DNA of 64,000 nt from G020348385 sp964538085 (GTDB taxonomy: Bacteria > Acidobacteriota > Aminicenantia > Aminicenantales > Aminicenantaceae): NCBI GenBank assembly GCA_964538085.1, contig CAZIDF010000014.1, positions 29,212 to 93,211 on the forward strand. The letters run 5' to 3'. A program made the translations under genes and the position numbers. Positions 17,701-26,452 of this stretch are shown in pieces; positions within the stretch are counted from its first letter, which is position 1; each line of letters begins with the position of its first letter. Below the pieces are notes generated by a model. It was given only the letters and a program-made list of their open reading frames with translations. It was not told the DNA's origin and did no database searches.

Positions 17701-17726
17701 GGTGAAAGGGTATCCTGTCCCCAATT
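17701..17726. repeat. Dispersed palindromic repeat, copy B (single arm)
   Basis: One 26-bp arm, GGTGAAAGGGTATCCTGTCC followed by CCAATT, lies between the S41 gene and the upstream membrane-regulator gene. The TAA stop of the latter (17725-17727) overlaps the arm. Confidence 0.85.
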
Positions 17727-18810
17727 AATGAATGTTGAACTTAAACACCTGGACCGAAACTCGATCTGCTGGCTTCCCTTTATCCTTCTCTATCCGATCC
17801 AGCCATCCCGCAGCAATATCTGCATTCATGTCATCCCAGTCATAAAGAGGCTCGGAAGATGTGACCACATAAATAAGCACCTCTCCCCTACCTCTCTCTA
17901 CGTAAAACCAGTTGGGTTGCAGGGGAATCGTGGTGGCATTTCCGGCTTGAAGAGGATTTTTTGCCGGGCTGTATTCCGGATTTGGTAAGAGCCTGATCGG
18001 TCGCTCTTCCGATCCGACCTGGAAAACATAAGTATAACGCTCCAGAGGAAACTGCAATACAAGCCGGTAATTACTCTCTGAAGAGAGGGAAATAATTTCA
18101 TCCTGAGGAGAGTCGAAATTCAGCTTTTCTGTGCGCTCCGAGCCTTTTACCTGATACTGGAATTCGATCCGCCCGGGCACAATCTCCTCGGGCGCAGCCG
18201 GTGCAACAGCCTCAATCCCGATCCTTTTTGCTTGACTCTTGACTTCTTTCTTTTCCTGCGCTGCCTCATTCTTTAGCTTCGCTGCCACAACCGTTGGCTG
18301 TGCAAACATTTCTTTATCCGCTCCCTCAGCCTTTTCCATCTTCTCCACAATTCTCGTTTTAACTTGTGGTTTTTTGGCGGCATAATCTTTTTCTTCAATC
18401 CCCTCACGTTTTACTTCTTCAGCAACTTTCTTCTGCAATTTGGCCGTTTCTGGTTTTCCCGCGTCTTGAATTTTCTCTTTCACCTCTTCTTCCGCTTCGG
18501 CTTCACCGAGAACCTGCGTCCTGTCTTCAACCTCCCTCTTTTCTGCAACGTCAGTGACAGCTCCCCTCTTCAATCCCAAAAGCGGCTCCACTTCTTTAGG
18601 GGGTTTGATGACAATGACCAGGATAATGAAGGCAGCCGCTATCCCGGCAGCAGCCAAACGGACTGGCCAGGAGAAAAGCGCAAATCTCGGTTTTTTCTTT
18701 TTTTCTGCGAGCCTTTGATAGACCTCCGGACTTGGATCGATGTCAGGTACAACTTCCATCTCATGAACGATCCAATCATCCATTATCTTGTCGAATTTTT
18801 TTATGTCCAT
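17725..18810 (-). CDS. Membrane-anchored regulator-like protein following an ECF sigma gene
   Basis: An ATG at 18810 (MDIKKFDKIM) is preferred; a TTG 18 nt upstream is possible. The 361-residue protein has about 50 cytoplasmic residues, one transmembrane segment (about 54-73, VRLAAAGIAAAFIILVIV), a very long Lys/Glu/Ala-rich low-complexity linker (about 80-200), and a C-terminal beta-rich domain with YRLVLQFPLERYTYVFQVGS and a WFYVERGRGEVLIYVV segment, reminiscent of DUF4384-type sensor domains. The topology and place directly after the sigma gene suggest an anti-sigma factor sensing something in the envelope; this is inferred. Confidence 0.6.
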   Translation of the reverse strand: MDIKKFDKIMDDWIVHEMEVVPDIDPSPEVYQRLAEKKKKPRFALFSWPVRLAAAGIAAAFIILVIVIKPPKEVEPLLGLKRGAVTDVAEKREVEDRTQVLGEAEAEEEVKEKIQDAGKPETAKLQKKVAEEVKREGIEEKDYAAKKPQVKTRIVEKMEKAEGADKEMFAQPTVVAAKLKNEAAQEKKEVKSQAKRIGIEAVAPAAPEEIVPGRIEFQYQVKGSERTEKLNFDSPQDEIISLSSESNYRLVLQFPLERYTYVFQVGSEERPIRLLPNPEYSPAKNPLQAGNATTIPLQPNWFYVERGRGEVLIYVVTSSEPLYDWDDMNADIAAGWLDRIEKDKGKPADRVSVQVFKFNIH

Positions 18811-18867
18811 CTTACCGCTCTCTTCCAATCCTATATACGTTTAAAGGGCCGATTTTTGCATTTTTTT

Positions 18868-19467
18868 TCATCCGAATGCCCCTATTCCTTTGGCCTCGAG
18901 GCAGGTTTTCACTTTTTCCCCAGCCAACATGACATACTTCCGCACAGCACTGATGGATCTGCCAAACACACCGCTCATTTCCTCATAGTTTTTTCCCAAA
19001 ATGTAGTACATAACGATGGCCTGTCTCTCGATCTCCTTTTTTAGTTCGCCGATACACTCCCGGACTGCCAGTGTCAGCGTGGTTTTGTCAAAATTTTGGG
19101 TTTCATCCGTTAGCGTATCTCCCAAGTGAATTTCGCCCCCCTCCTGGCCCACGTTTTGTTCGAGAGACTGAAACCTCACCAACTTTTCTCGACGGAAAAG
19201 ATTGATCGCGTGATTGTGGGCGATCCGGAACAGCCATGTCCGGAAAGATGCTTTTTTGGGATTGAATTGATGGGCCTTTTCGATCACCCTGATGAAAATA
19301 TCGTGAACCACGTCCTCGGGATTCGACACATTCAACACATGCGATAGATACACAAAAAGACTTTTGGCATGTTTTTTATACAACTCATCGGCTGCAGCCA
19401 CCTGCCCCTCTCTTAGCAGCTGGACGATCTGTTCATCCGTCATCACCGCTATTATAGTCATTTTCAC
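18868..19467 (-). CDS. ECF-type RNA polymerase sigma factor
   Basis: Up to 199 residues from a GTG at 19467; an ATG at 19443 (MTDEQIVQLLREG) gives a more usual N-terminus. Region 2 reads NPEDVVHDIFIRVIEKA and KASFRTWLFRIAHNHAINLF; region 4 is ELKKEIERQAIVMYYI followed by NYEEMSGVFGRSISAVRKYV. The GTG overlaps the stop of a HEAT-like relic, suggesting the gene once followed a longer coupled reading frame. It heads an operon with a membrane regulator and an S41 peptidase. Confidence 0.88.
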   Translation of the reverse strand: MKMTIIAVMTDEQIVQLLREGQVAAADELYKKHAKSLFVYLSHVLNVSNPEDVVHDIFIRVIEKAHQFNPKKASFRTWLFRIAHNHAINLFRREKLVRFQSLEQNVGQEGGEIHLGDTLTDETQNFDKTTLTLAVRECIGELKKEIERQAIVMYYILGKNYEEMSGVFGRSISAVRKYVMLAGEKVKTCLEAKGIGAFG

Positions 19468-19619
19468 ACATCATTACGAGAGCCCGATTTCATCCTTGCA
19501 AGAGCCCAAACAGCTGCCTGTCCTGCCCGGGTATCTTGATCTGCCATTTTCCTTTTCAGAGGTTCGACGGCCTGTTCGTCTCCGAAAGAAAACGTAAGAA
19601 TCAGGAGATGCGCGACTTG
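19464..19619 (-). pseudogene. 3' remnant of a HEAT-repeat protein gene
   Basis: About 51 codons end in TGA at 19464-19466. They read as a HEAT-like helical pair: FGDEQAVEPLKRKMADQD then RAGQAAVWALARMKSG. There is no start codon or ribosome-binding site for a protein of sensible size, and the preceding gene ends at 19652 with no linking frame. It therefore looks like the surviving C-terminus of a gene once coupled to the sigma-factor gene that follows. Confidence 0.45.
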
Positions 19620-19651
19620 GAGAGGGCAAAATAATTGGAGCGTCGATGAAA

Positions 19652-20614
19652 TTATAGGGTGAGACCGGATAACCAGTGGAGGATATTGAGGAGAAGCCGC
19701 GGATTGTCCTGACCGAGAGGATGATTCATCCCGGCTTTTACACGTCCATCGGCAAAAACTTGGGCGGTGAACATGGCGGCCTCGGCGAAAAAGGCGATCT
19801 TTCCCTTGCCATATCGCATCACTCCTCCCTGGTACCATCCTGATACATCGACGCTCAGAGTTCCGGGTGGGAACTTGTTGTACTCCTCGGGCATCCAGGA
19901 CCGGAAATCCTCACTCAAAATAAGGAGAGGTTGAAATCCTTCATCGCATCGGAAAGCCGAACCGGCAAATGTGGCGATACGGCTCACCTGTTCCTCTGAG
20001 TTTCGTCCTTTTGTAAGGAAATGGTCCGCCAGGGAGCCATCATTTTGCTGAAACAGGGTAGGTCCTGGGCGGCCAGGCGGGAGGCCTTGCATGACATAAC
20101 CGTTACTGACCTCGATCCCGAAAGAAAGAGCCAGGTCCTTTATGGCTCCTGGATCTGGCATGTGATCCGTGATAACGAACAAAGAGCCTCCTTTTTTCAC
20201 CCAATCGTTGAGGACCTGAATTTCTTCCTCTGCAAATGTCGGTGGATCGCCGACCTTGAATGGCGGCTGGGCGTCTGCAATCACATAAATGCTTCCCGAT
20301 TTCAGCATTTCCGAGGATATCTTGTCCTCAGCCCGTCTGACAACATAGCCATCCTGCCTCAACAATTCGGCAAACGGGAGGTAAGTCCCGACCGCTGTGT
20401 GAAAATTATTATGCGCCTCATCGATGAGGACAACAGGCCCCTTTCCCCCGGGATACGCCGGTTTTTTTATCACATAGAAAAATGTTTTATCCACAGTTCG
20501 CGGCGGTTCGACCGTGCTGGCAGTTTGCTCTGACTGTCCCGCTGCAAAAACAAATGCAACGAGCGATACACTGACGATGAGAACGTTCAGCTTATTATTG
20601 TTTATCAATATCAC
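19652..20614 (-). CDS. Exported DUF4350/GldG-like glutamine-amidotransferase-fold protein
   Basis: 320 residues with an N-terminal signal peptide (about 1-24). The body has alternating strands and helices typical of the GldG/IFT52 and DUF4350 group: VVLIDEAHNNFH, LPFAELLRQDGYVV, YVIADAQPPF, LNDWVKKGGSLFVITDHM and a C-terminal GKGKIAFFAEAAMFTAQ ending with LLLNILHWLSG. Such domains occur in gliding and ABC-associated proteins and in unknown exported proteins. No catalytic residues can be named. It is not clearly linked to the downstream sigma operon. Confidence 0.6.
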   Translation of the reverse strand: MILINNNKLNVLIVSVSLVAFVFAAGQSEQTASTVEPPRTVDKTFFYVIKKPAYPGGKGPVVLIDEAHNNFHTAVGTYLPFAELLRQDGYVVRRAEDKISSEMLKSGSIYVIADAQPPFKVGDPPTFAEEEIQVLNDWVKKGGSLFVITDHMPDPGAIKDLALSFGIEVSNGYVMQGLPPGRPGPTLFQQNDGSLADHFLTKGRNSEEQVSRIATFAGSAFRCDEGFQPLLILSEDFRSWMPEEYNKFPPGTLSVDVSGWYQGGVMRYGKGKIAFFAEAAMFTAQVFADGRVKAGMNHPLGQDNPRLLLNILHWLSGLTL

Positions 20615-20678
20615 ACGAACTCCTTTAGTTTTCGAATCTCAGGGCATCGAACATGATAACACCATTAAGGGAGTTATT

Positions 20679-20819
20679 CTAAATAGTTTTTCTGAGCTTT
20701 AACACGATAAAAACAACAAAGCACAATCCGCCCGCAACGATTTGAGAAATAATGATAACCTTTTTTTCTGGATCGAAGATCAAACCGAACAGGGCGAACA
20801 CAATCCAGACGAATCCCAT
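20679..20819 (-). CDS. Small two-helix membrane protein, possibly with a lost start
   Basis: A 46-residue frame starting MGFVWIVFALFGLIFDPE has two hydrophobic segments separated by DPEKK and ends KLRKTI. The same frame stays protein-like for another 27 codons upstream (KYKGDYAQKDDNPRSKKSN) up to a TAA near 20903, but has no ATG, GTG or TTG there. The original gene may have started further upstream and been broken, or the short form may be real. Function unknown. Confidence 0.4.
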   Translation of the reverse strand: MGFVWIVFALFGLIFDPEKKVIIISQIVAGGLCFVVFIVLKLRKTI

Positions 20820-21011
20820 GATTATCCAGAAGACTTGATTGCTCTTCTTGCTCCGAGGATTGTCATCTTTCTGAGCATAATCTCCCTTATATTTAGTTGC
20901 TTAACTCGATCATTCTCAGTTATCATAACAATAAATGGTGCCACTAAAAATAGAGAATGGAATAGGAAGTTAAATATTCTTTCATGAAATATCGCCATTA
21001 AATTTTCCGGT

Positions 21012-24000
21012 ATGAAAAAGAAGCTAAAAAAAATTCTTGTTATCTTGGGAAGTATCGTACTCTTCTTCCTGCTGCTCATCGTTATCGCTTCTTTGCTTTT
21101 TTTCTACAAGAAACCGCTTATCAAAGGAATCGTCGAGAAACAAATCGAAAAAAGGACCGGGATCCACGTCACCATCGGCGCATTGGATTATGAACTATTT
21201 CCGTTGAGGATCGAGGCGGGCACGATCGAGTTTACGACTATGATGGATGAGACAGAAGTGGATGTCTTCATCGAGAAACTTGTCCTCAAAGGCGATTTCC
21301 ACCGCATCCGAAAAAAAATGAGACCCTATTTCGAGACGATAGAGGCTGAAGGCGTCATGATTGTGTCCAACATCAAAGAGGCTAGAAAAAAAATCGTGAT
21401 CACGGACATGCTCCGAGATCTATCTTCAGGGATGAGTTATGTCCGAAAAATAAGCCTTAAAAACTCCTCTATGGAATTCATGTTCCCCGGACAAAAACTA
21501 ATCCTTCAAGGAGTCGATCTCGCTCTGTCGCCGCTAGAGACTCAAAACACCTTTGCCTATACCCTTCTCTTCCAGAAAGCAGAGGGAATCGGACTGCCCC
21601 AAACGAATAGATTCCAGAACACCATTCAAGGATCCGGGACATTTTTCATCAGGGAAAAATCCACCATAGAGGGACGATTTGTTTTGACTTCGAACCGTCT
21701 TGCCTACGCAGGAAAAGAAGAATATTTCGAAGAAATCGATTTGAACTTTGATGGAGAAATCGATGGAGATAAAAATGAATTCAGCTTCTCCACTTTTGAA
21801 ATCGAAATCCCCTCCTTTGTGAGCCTCACCGGTCCACTCGACATTGTCTCCCAGGATGGGATGACTCTTTTTTTTCGTTCCAGCCTCCGGATCGACGACC
21901 TGGGCCGGATTTTATCCCTTGCCAAAGACCGACTTCCCCAACAGCTCGAGGGACTGGAGCTCAGCGGCAGCGCTTTTTTCGATGGAGAAGCGCATATTAC
22001 ACCCACACATCCCGCGCAAAAAGCGAGCATCACCGGTCTTATGGTGCTGAATCCTTCGCGTATCAAATACCGCACCCCGGAATATCAAGTCGACAGTCAC
22101 TTTTCAGGCAGCTTCAAGGTCGACGGGTTCCCGGACAACCAGAACATTTCCGGCCGGATCAAGATAGTGAATAGCTCTTTTGCCGGAAAAACTCTGGAGG
22201 CATCTGGTATAAAAATGGATGTCCCATTTGTCTATAACCACAAAGGATCCAGGGTCGATATCCCCAGCTTTATATCCAGTGCTACAACCTTAAGCCTTGA
22301 TATTCCAAACAGAACATTCAAAACAGATTCCCCCAGCTTTTCTGGACAGGGATTTATCGACCTCAAAGGATCCAGGGTCGATATCCCCAGCTTCAAAGCC
22401 ATTGCTGCAACTTTGAGCTTGAATATTCGGAACAGAACATTCAAAACAGATTCCCCCAGCTTTTTTGGACAGGGATTCATCGACTTCAAAAAAAGAAGCT
22501 TCCAGATCTCTAGGGCGAATATCGAGTTTGATCCCTTCCCCCCGTTCGAGGTCGAAGCTCAAGCCAGCCTCGGTCCTCAAGATTTGAGCTCTTTTTCCGT
22601 TTCTGCACAAAGTTCGCGTATCGCCTTCCAGACCCTGATGGATTTTTTCTCCTTTGCCATTCCACACAAGGTCAAAGAATGGGAACCGGACGGATGGTTG
22701 AATATCCAAATCAAGGCCAATAATTCTATTCGAGAAAAGCAGAAGGTTTGGGACGTGTCCTCCAAATTGGAAGCATTCGATGTCCAATTCCATGATCCCT
22801 CCTTTGCGGTTGCCGGCGAGTCCCTCCAACCTAGCCTGACTCTGGAGGCAACTTTTGACCACGCTCTTGACAATATCGCATTCGCAGCGAAGATGGACCT
22901 TTCCCAAGGGGAGTCACTCTATAAGGACTTTTATGTCAACTGGAGCAAAATGCCCATCCTGGGAACGATCAGCGGCCGATTTCATGTCTCCCAAAAAAAA
23001 TTAACGGATCTTTCCATCGGAGCGACCATTCCAGAATTCGGCAGAATAACCGCAAATGGACGCCTCGGTCTACAAGAACCTCGCTCCGCTGATCTAAATG
23101 TCGTGGCCTCAGCACTACAACTGGCCTCCTTGTATTCGTTCATCAGCCAAAAAAGAGCTGTTAACCAAACACAGGTCAAATTGAAAGGAGAAGCGGAGAG
23201 TCAATTCGATGCGAAGATCGATAAAAACGCTTTCTCCATCGTTGGATATCTTAAAGTCAAGGATGCGTCATGGAGCGATGATGACACGAATCTTGCGGTG
23301 CAAGGAATCGAGGCTTATATCCCCCTCCATTATGTACAAAACACCAGAAACACAAAGAATGAAACTGCACCTCAGGAAAAAGGGTATCTGACTTTTCAAA
23401 AATTCCACTCATCCAATTTGGATCTATTGCCATTGAAGCTCGACATCTCGAGTATAAGAAACGGATACTCGATCCAACCTTTCGAGTTGGACATATTCGG
23501 AATCAAAGCCGATGTGGGAGAGACCTTGGTCGAGTACGGATTCAATCCTTCGAACTTTAGGGCTCTAACCTCGTTTTCCTGGAAAGAAGGAGACCTGTCG
23601 CAACTCCCGTTATCATCCCGGGATTTCCGGTTGAAAGGAATACTATCGGTGGATCTACCCCAGGTCGAGATCTCGCCAGACCTCATAACCACCGAAGGCC
23701 AGGGTGAAGCAGACGCTTTCGGCGGGAAGATCGACATTGAAAACATCCAAGTCAATCAACCGTTCGCCAAAAACAGAACGATTTCCTGTGATGTGAAATT
23801 GTCAGGTTTAGACCTGGAAAAAATCACGGATTCCATTCCGTTCGGCCGTGTGACAGGAATCATAAACGGGGAGATCCAAGACCTTGCCCTATCCTACGGG
23901 CAACCCGAGCGATTTAATATCCATATCGAGTCGGAGAAGAGAAAAGGAGTTCTTCAAAGATTCAGCCTAAAAGCCACAAATGATCTGGCAATTCTCGGTA

Positions 24001-24269
24001 CTGGCGAAAAAACCCCCTTTTCTCCTCAAAGCGGATGGACCCGACTCGTCAAAAACTTCCGGTACGGAAAAATCGGGATCGCCTGTTCGCTCAAAAACGA
24101 CATGTTCACTCTTCGAGGCACTATCCAAGGGAAGGGAGACGAATATCTAGTAAAGGGATCGGGTTTGTTCGCCATCAACGTTGTGAACAAGCAAACGCGA
24201 AACCAGATCCAATTCAAAGATATGCTGAGCAGAATCAAGAGAATCGGTGAATCGAAACAATCCCCATGA
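21012..24269 (+). CDS. YdbH/AsmA-like large periplasmic bridge protein
   Basis: 1085 residues with one N-terminal membrane anchor (about 5-32) followed by a long beta-rich periplasmic body of AsmA-superfamily type (KPLIKGIVEKQIEKRTGIHV... DYELFPLRIEAG). The C-terminal 250 residues match the YdbH pattern: EISPDLITTEGQGEADAFGG, FGRVTGIINGEIQDLALSYG, RKGVLQRFSLKAT and a final LVKGSGLFAINVVN. E. coli YdbH is thought to form an intermembrane lipid bridge with YnbE and YdbL. The next gene is a YdbL-type protein, supporting the call. Residues about 411-492 contain an in-frame 41-residue tandem duplication. Confidence 0.75.
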   Translation: MKKKLKKILVILGSIVLFFLLLIVIASLLFFYKKPLIKGIVEKQIEKRTGIHVTIGALDYELFPLRIEAGTIEFTTMMDETEVDVFIEKLVLKGDFHRIRKKMRPYFETIEAEGVMIVSNIKEARKKIVITDMLRDLSSGMSYVRKISLKNSSMEFMFPGQKLILQGVDLALSPLETQNTFAYTLLFQKAEGIGLPQTNRFQNTIQGSGTFFIREKSTIEGRFVLTSNRLAYAGKEEYFEEIDLNFDGEIDGDKNEFSFSTFEIEIPSFVSLTGPLDIVSQDGMTLFFRSSLRIDDLGRILSLAKDRLPQQLEGLELSGSAFFDGEAHITPTHPAQKASITGLMVLNPSRIKYRTPEYQVDSHFSGSFKVDGFPDNQNISGRIKIVNSSFAGKTLEASGIKMDVPFVYNHKGSRVDIPSFISSATTLSLDIPNRTFKTDSPSFSGQGFIDLKGSRVDIPSFKAIAATLSLNIRNRTFKTDSPSFFGQGFIDFKKRSFQISRANIEFDPFPPFEVEAQASLGPQDLSSFSVSAQSSRIAFQTLMDFFSFAIPHKVKEWEPDGWLNIQIKANNSIREKQKVWDVSSKLEAFDVQFHDPSFAVAGESLQPSLTLEATFDHALDNIAFAAKMDLSQGESLYKDFYVNWSKMPILGTISGRFHVSQKKLTDLSIGATIPEFGRITANGRLGLQEPRSADLNVVASALQLASLYSFISQKRAVNQTQVKLKGEAESQFDAKIDKNAFSIVGYLKVKDASWSDDDTNLAVQGIEAYIPLHYVQNTRNTKNETAPQEKGYLTFQKFHSSNLDLLPLKLDISSIRNGYSIQPFELDIFGIKADVGETLVEYGFNPSNFRALTSFSWKEGDLSQLPLSSRDFRLKGILSVDLPQVEISPDLITTEGQGEADAFGGKIDIENIQVNQPFAKNRTISCDVKLSGLDLEKITDSIPFGRVTGIINGEIQDLALSYGQPERFNIHIESEKRKGVLQRFSLKATNDLAILGTGEKTPFSPQSGWTRLVKNFRYGKIGIACSLKNDMFTLRGTIQGKGDEYLVKGSGLFAINVVNKQTRNQIQFKDMLSRIKRIGESKQSP
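22242..22487 (+). repeat. Internal 123-bp tandem duplication in the YdbH-like gene
   Basis: Two copies, 22242-22364 and 22365-22487, encode KGSRVDIPSF... NRTFKTDSPSF... GQGFID twice. The copies differ at only a few positions, so the duplication is recent; it adds exactly 41 residues to a beta-strand-rich region. Confidence 0.92.
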
Positions 24270-24333
24270 CCGGATTCGATGATTTTGCTATACTGAGGAC
24301 ATGATAGAAATAAGGATTAAAAGGGAGATCGCC

Positions 24334-24909
24334 ATGAGAAAACTTTCCCCATTTTTCACAATGTTTATTTTTTTGTTTATTTGGACCATTGCTTGCGTGA
24401 CCATAAACATCTATTTCCCAGAGGCTGCGGTGCAGAAAACAGCGGAGGAGATTGTGGACGAGGTGAGGAAACCCGAAAAAGAAGTGGAAAAAAAGCAAGA
24501 AATGGAAATTGTCCAAACTTCCTTCTCTATCATTCCTGCCGCTTATGCTCAGGAAGAGGAAAGAGTCTCCTCTCCGAAGATACGTGCGCTGAAACAATCG
24601 CTGAAAGAGAAAGAACCCCTCCTCCGGCCTTTATTCGAGCAAGGCAATATCGGAGAAGCCAACGATGGATTTATCCAGATCCGCAGCGAGGACGATCTAT
24701 CCCTGAAGGAAAAAGCCGACTTGCGACGCTTGACGAAAGAAGTGAATAGCGACCGTGAAAACCTGTATGCAGAGGTTGCCAAAGCCCTTAACATCGAAGA
24801 AAGCCAGATCCCAAGGATACAGAAAATATTTGCCAAAAGCTGGATCGAGAACAGCCGCCCAGGATGGTGGATTCAAAACGATGGCGGAGAATGGGTCAGG
24901 AAACAGTAA
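24334..24909 (+). CDS. YdbL-like (DUF1318) lipoprotein
   Basis: ATG at 24334 has GGGAG at 6 nt; an in-frame ATG 33 nt upstream lacks a site. The 191-residue product has a lipoprotein signal ending in TIAC and then VTINIYFPEAAV, a segment seen next to DUF1318 proteins. The C-terminal half (from about residue 90) is DUF1318-like: ALKQSLKEKEPLLRPLFEQG, IGEANDGFIQIR, KADLRRLTKEVNSDRENLY. In E. coli YdbL assists the YnbE lipoprotein of the YdbH bridge. Here a lipobox plus the short strand motif and DUF1318 are in one chain, so it may combine YnbE- and YdbL-like roles; that fusion idea is inference. Confidence 0.75.
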   Translation: MRKLSPFFTMFIFLFIWTIACVTINIYFPEAAVQKTAEEIVDEVRKPEKEVEKKQEMEIVQTSFSIIPAAYAQEEERVSSPKIRALKQSLKEKEPLLRPLFEQGNIGEANDGFIQIRSEDDLSLKEKADLRRLTKEVNSDRENLYAEVAKALNIEESQIPRIQKIFAKSWIENSRPGWWIQNDGGEWVRKQ

Positions 24910-24926
24910 ATCTTCGATAAACTATT

Positions 24927-25511
24927 TTATTCGATTTTCCCTGCAATATCTCGGACAATCCTGTCTAGTTCCTCTTCCAAGATTTTGGAAAGGATAACGG
25001 GGACCTGAGCAACGCTTTTTGCCGTCATTTTTTCCTGTCTATCGAACTGATAGAAATATAGCCTTTCCTTCGATTTAAAATCCACCAGCTCGACTTCCAT
25101 GGCCAGGCGGGCATACCAAAAATCTTGAGTATCGACCTCCTCGATGGAATGAATCTTCGAATTCCACTGAATATCCGGATCTCCTCTTGAGATCTCCTGT
25201 ATGACTTTTTGGAAGACATTCTTTCTCAAAAGATAGTGAGTGATGGAATCCCGTATGAGTTTTGCCGGTTTATCCGCCCAAAAGTCATAGGAATAGTAAT
25301 TGAGCTCGAAGGGTGAAAGCCTGTAGATAATCCTAAAATCGTCATAGAGATCATCTATGTCGATGGGCTCGATCAAAATGGCCTTATTGATCGTCTTCGA
25401 GATCATTACTTCTTTCCCCGTCAAATGAAGCTGATAATATTTTCGAGCGGGTGAGGACATACACCCCCCCAAGAATAGTATCATCAAGACCGCTACATAA
25501 TATTTTTTCAT
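24927..25511 (-). CDS. ABC-type transport auxiliary lipoprotein (PqiC-like)
   Basis: 194 residues with a lipoprotein signal ending in LGGC. The rest fits the ABC transport auxiliary family of outer-membrane lipoproteins that partner MCE proteins: YYQLHLTG near the N-terminus, AILIEPIDIDDLYDD, and an FWADKPAKLIRDSITHYL segment, with a long C-terminal helix. It overlaps the end of the MlaD-like gene by 4 nt and is last in the operon. It probably receives lipids from, or docks, the MCE protein at the outer membrane. Confidence 0.8.
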   Translation of the reverse strand: MKKYYVAVLMILFLGGCMSSPARKYYQLHLTGKEVMISKTINKAILIEPIDIDDLYDDFRIIYRLSPFELNYYSYDFWADKPAKLIRDSITHYLLRKNVFQKVIQEISRGDPDIQWNSKIHSIEEVDTQDFWYARLAMEVELVDFKSKERLYFYQFDRQEKMTAKSVAQVPVILSKILEEELDRIVRDIAGKIE

Positions 25512-26452
25512 TTCTTTTTTTCCTTTCGTGTCCGGATTAAAAGCGTGGGATCTTCCGATAACTCTCTCGAGAATTTGGAAAGATTATCTATGGCCTGACT
25601 CAAGCTTTCGAATGTGTTTTTTAGTTCTTCTTGCTGGTGGATGAACATGGTTTCGATCTTGTTCAAACTGTTGGATGCCGTTTCGATAAAAGCCTCGAGA
25701 TTTCTCAGGACTTTCCCCATCTCTTCATCGGAGAACCTTTTATTCAGATTGCTAAAGGCCTCTCCGGAACTGGCTTCTAGATTACCTGTGATGGTGCTCA
25801 AATTTTCGGTCACTTTTCGGAGATTCTCGGTCACCGCTGAAAAGGCCTGAGAGGCTTTTTGGATGTTGGCGATGGATTCCTCTAGGCCTTCCTTCCTTGA
25901 TTCGAGGACGTCGGACAAAATCGCTGAACTCTTTTCGACATTATCCAGAAAATGAGAAATTTTCTCCTGGTTCTCCACATCGAGAAGGTCGCTGATTCCC
26001 AAGACCGCCTTATCGATATTCGCAACAATATTCTCTGCTTTTTCTTCCAGCCCACGACGGGTCATGATTTCTCCATGTGGTTCCAGGTTTTGAGATTCGT
26101 TACTCCCCCCCGAAAGCTCCACGAACTTTTGACCGGTGATTCCCATATACATCAATGCTGCCGTCATGTCTTTCTTCATGGAAAATCCCTTTTCGACCTT
26201 TATGTGAACAAGGACTGAATTGATGTTGCTGGGATTGACATTTATCCGTTCAACGCCGCCCACTTCCACTCCCTGATATTTTACCGGGGAGCCTACATAC
26301 AATCCATTCACAGTAGTCCCTCTGAAATCGATGAAGAAATCATTTCCTTTCTCTTTTAGCTTAGGCAAGAGAAAAAAACCGAGGGCAGCGATAAAAATAA
26401 TGAAGGAAACAATCAAAAAAATGCCCAGCCTTGCTTTCTGTTGCTTAGTCAT
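25508..26452 (-). CDS. mlaD: MlaD-like MCE-domain protein of an Mla lipid-transport ABC system
   Basis: ATG at 26452 (MTKQQKARLGIF) has AAGGA at 7 nt and overlaps the ATPase gene by 8 nt. The 314-residue protein has one N-terminal transmembrane helix, a single MCE domain (about 40-120: DFRGTTVNGLYVGSPVKYQG, VEVGGVERINV), then a long helical coiled-coil tail with repeated Asn/Leu/Ser-rich heptads. MCE proteins form hexameric rings or tubes that carry lipids across the periplasm; the helical tail could form a tube, as in longer MCE proteins. Confidence 0.9.
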   Translation of the reverse strand: MTKQQKARLGIFLIVSFIIFIAALGFFLLPKLKEKGNDFFIDFRGTTVNGLYVGSPVKYQGVEVGGVERINVNPSNINSVLVHIKVEKGFSMKKDMTAALMYMGITGQKFVELSGGSNESQNLEPHGEIMTRRGLEEKAENIVANIDKAVLGISDLLDVENQEKISHFLDNVEKSSAILSDVLESRKEGLEESIANIQKASQAFSAVTENLRKVTENLSTITGNLEASSGEAFSNLNKRFSDEEMGKVLRNLEAFIETASNSLNKIETMFIHQQEELKNTFESLSQAIDNLSKFSRELSEDPTLLIRTRKEKKK

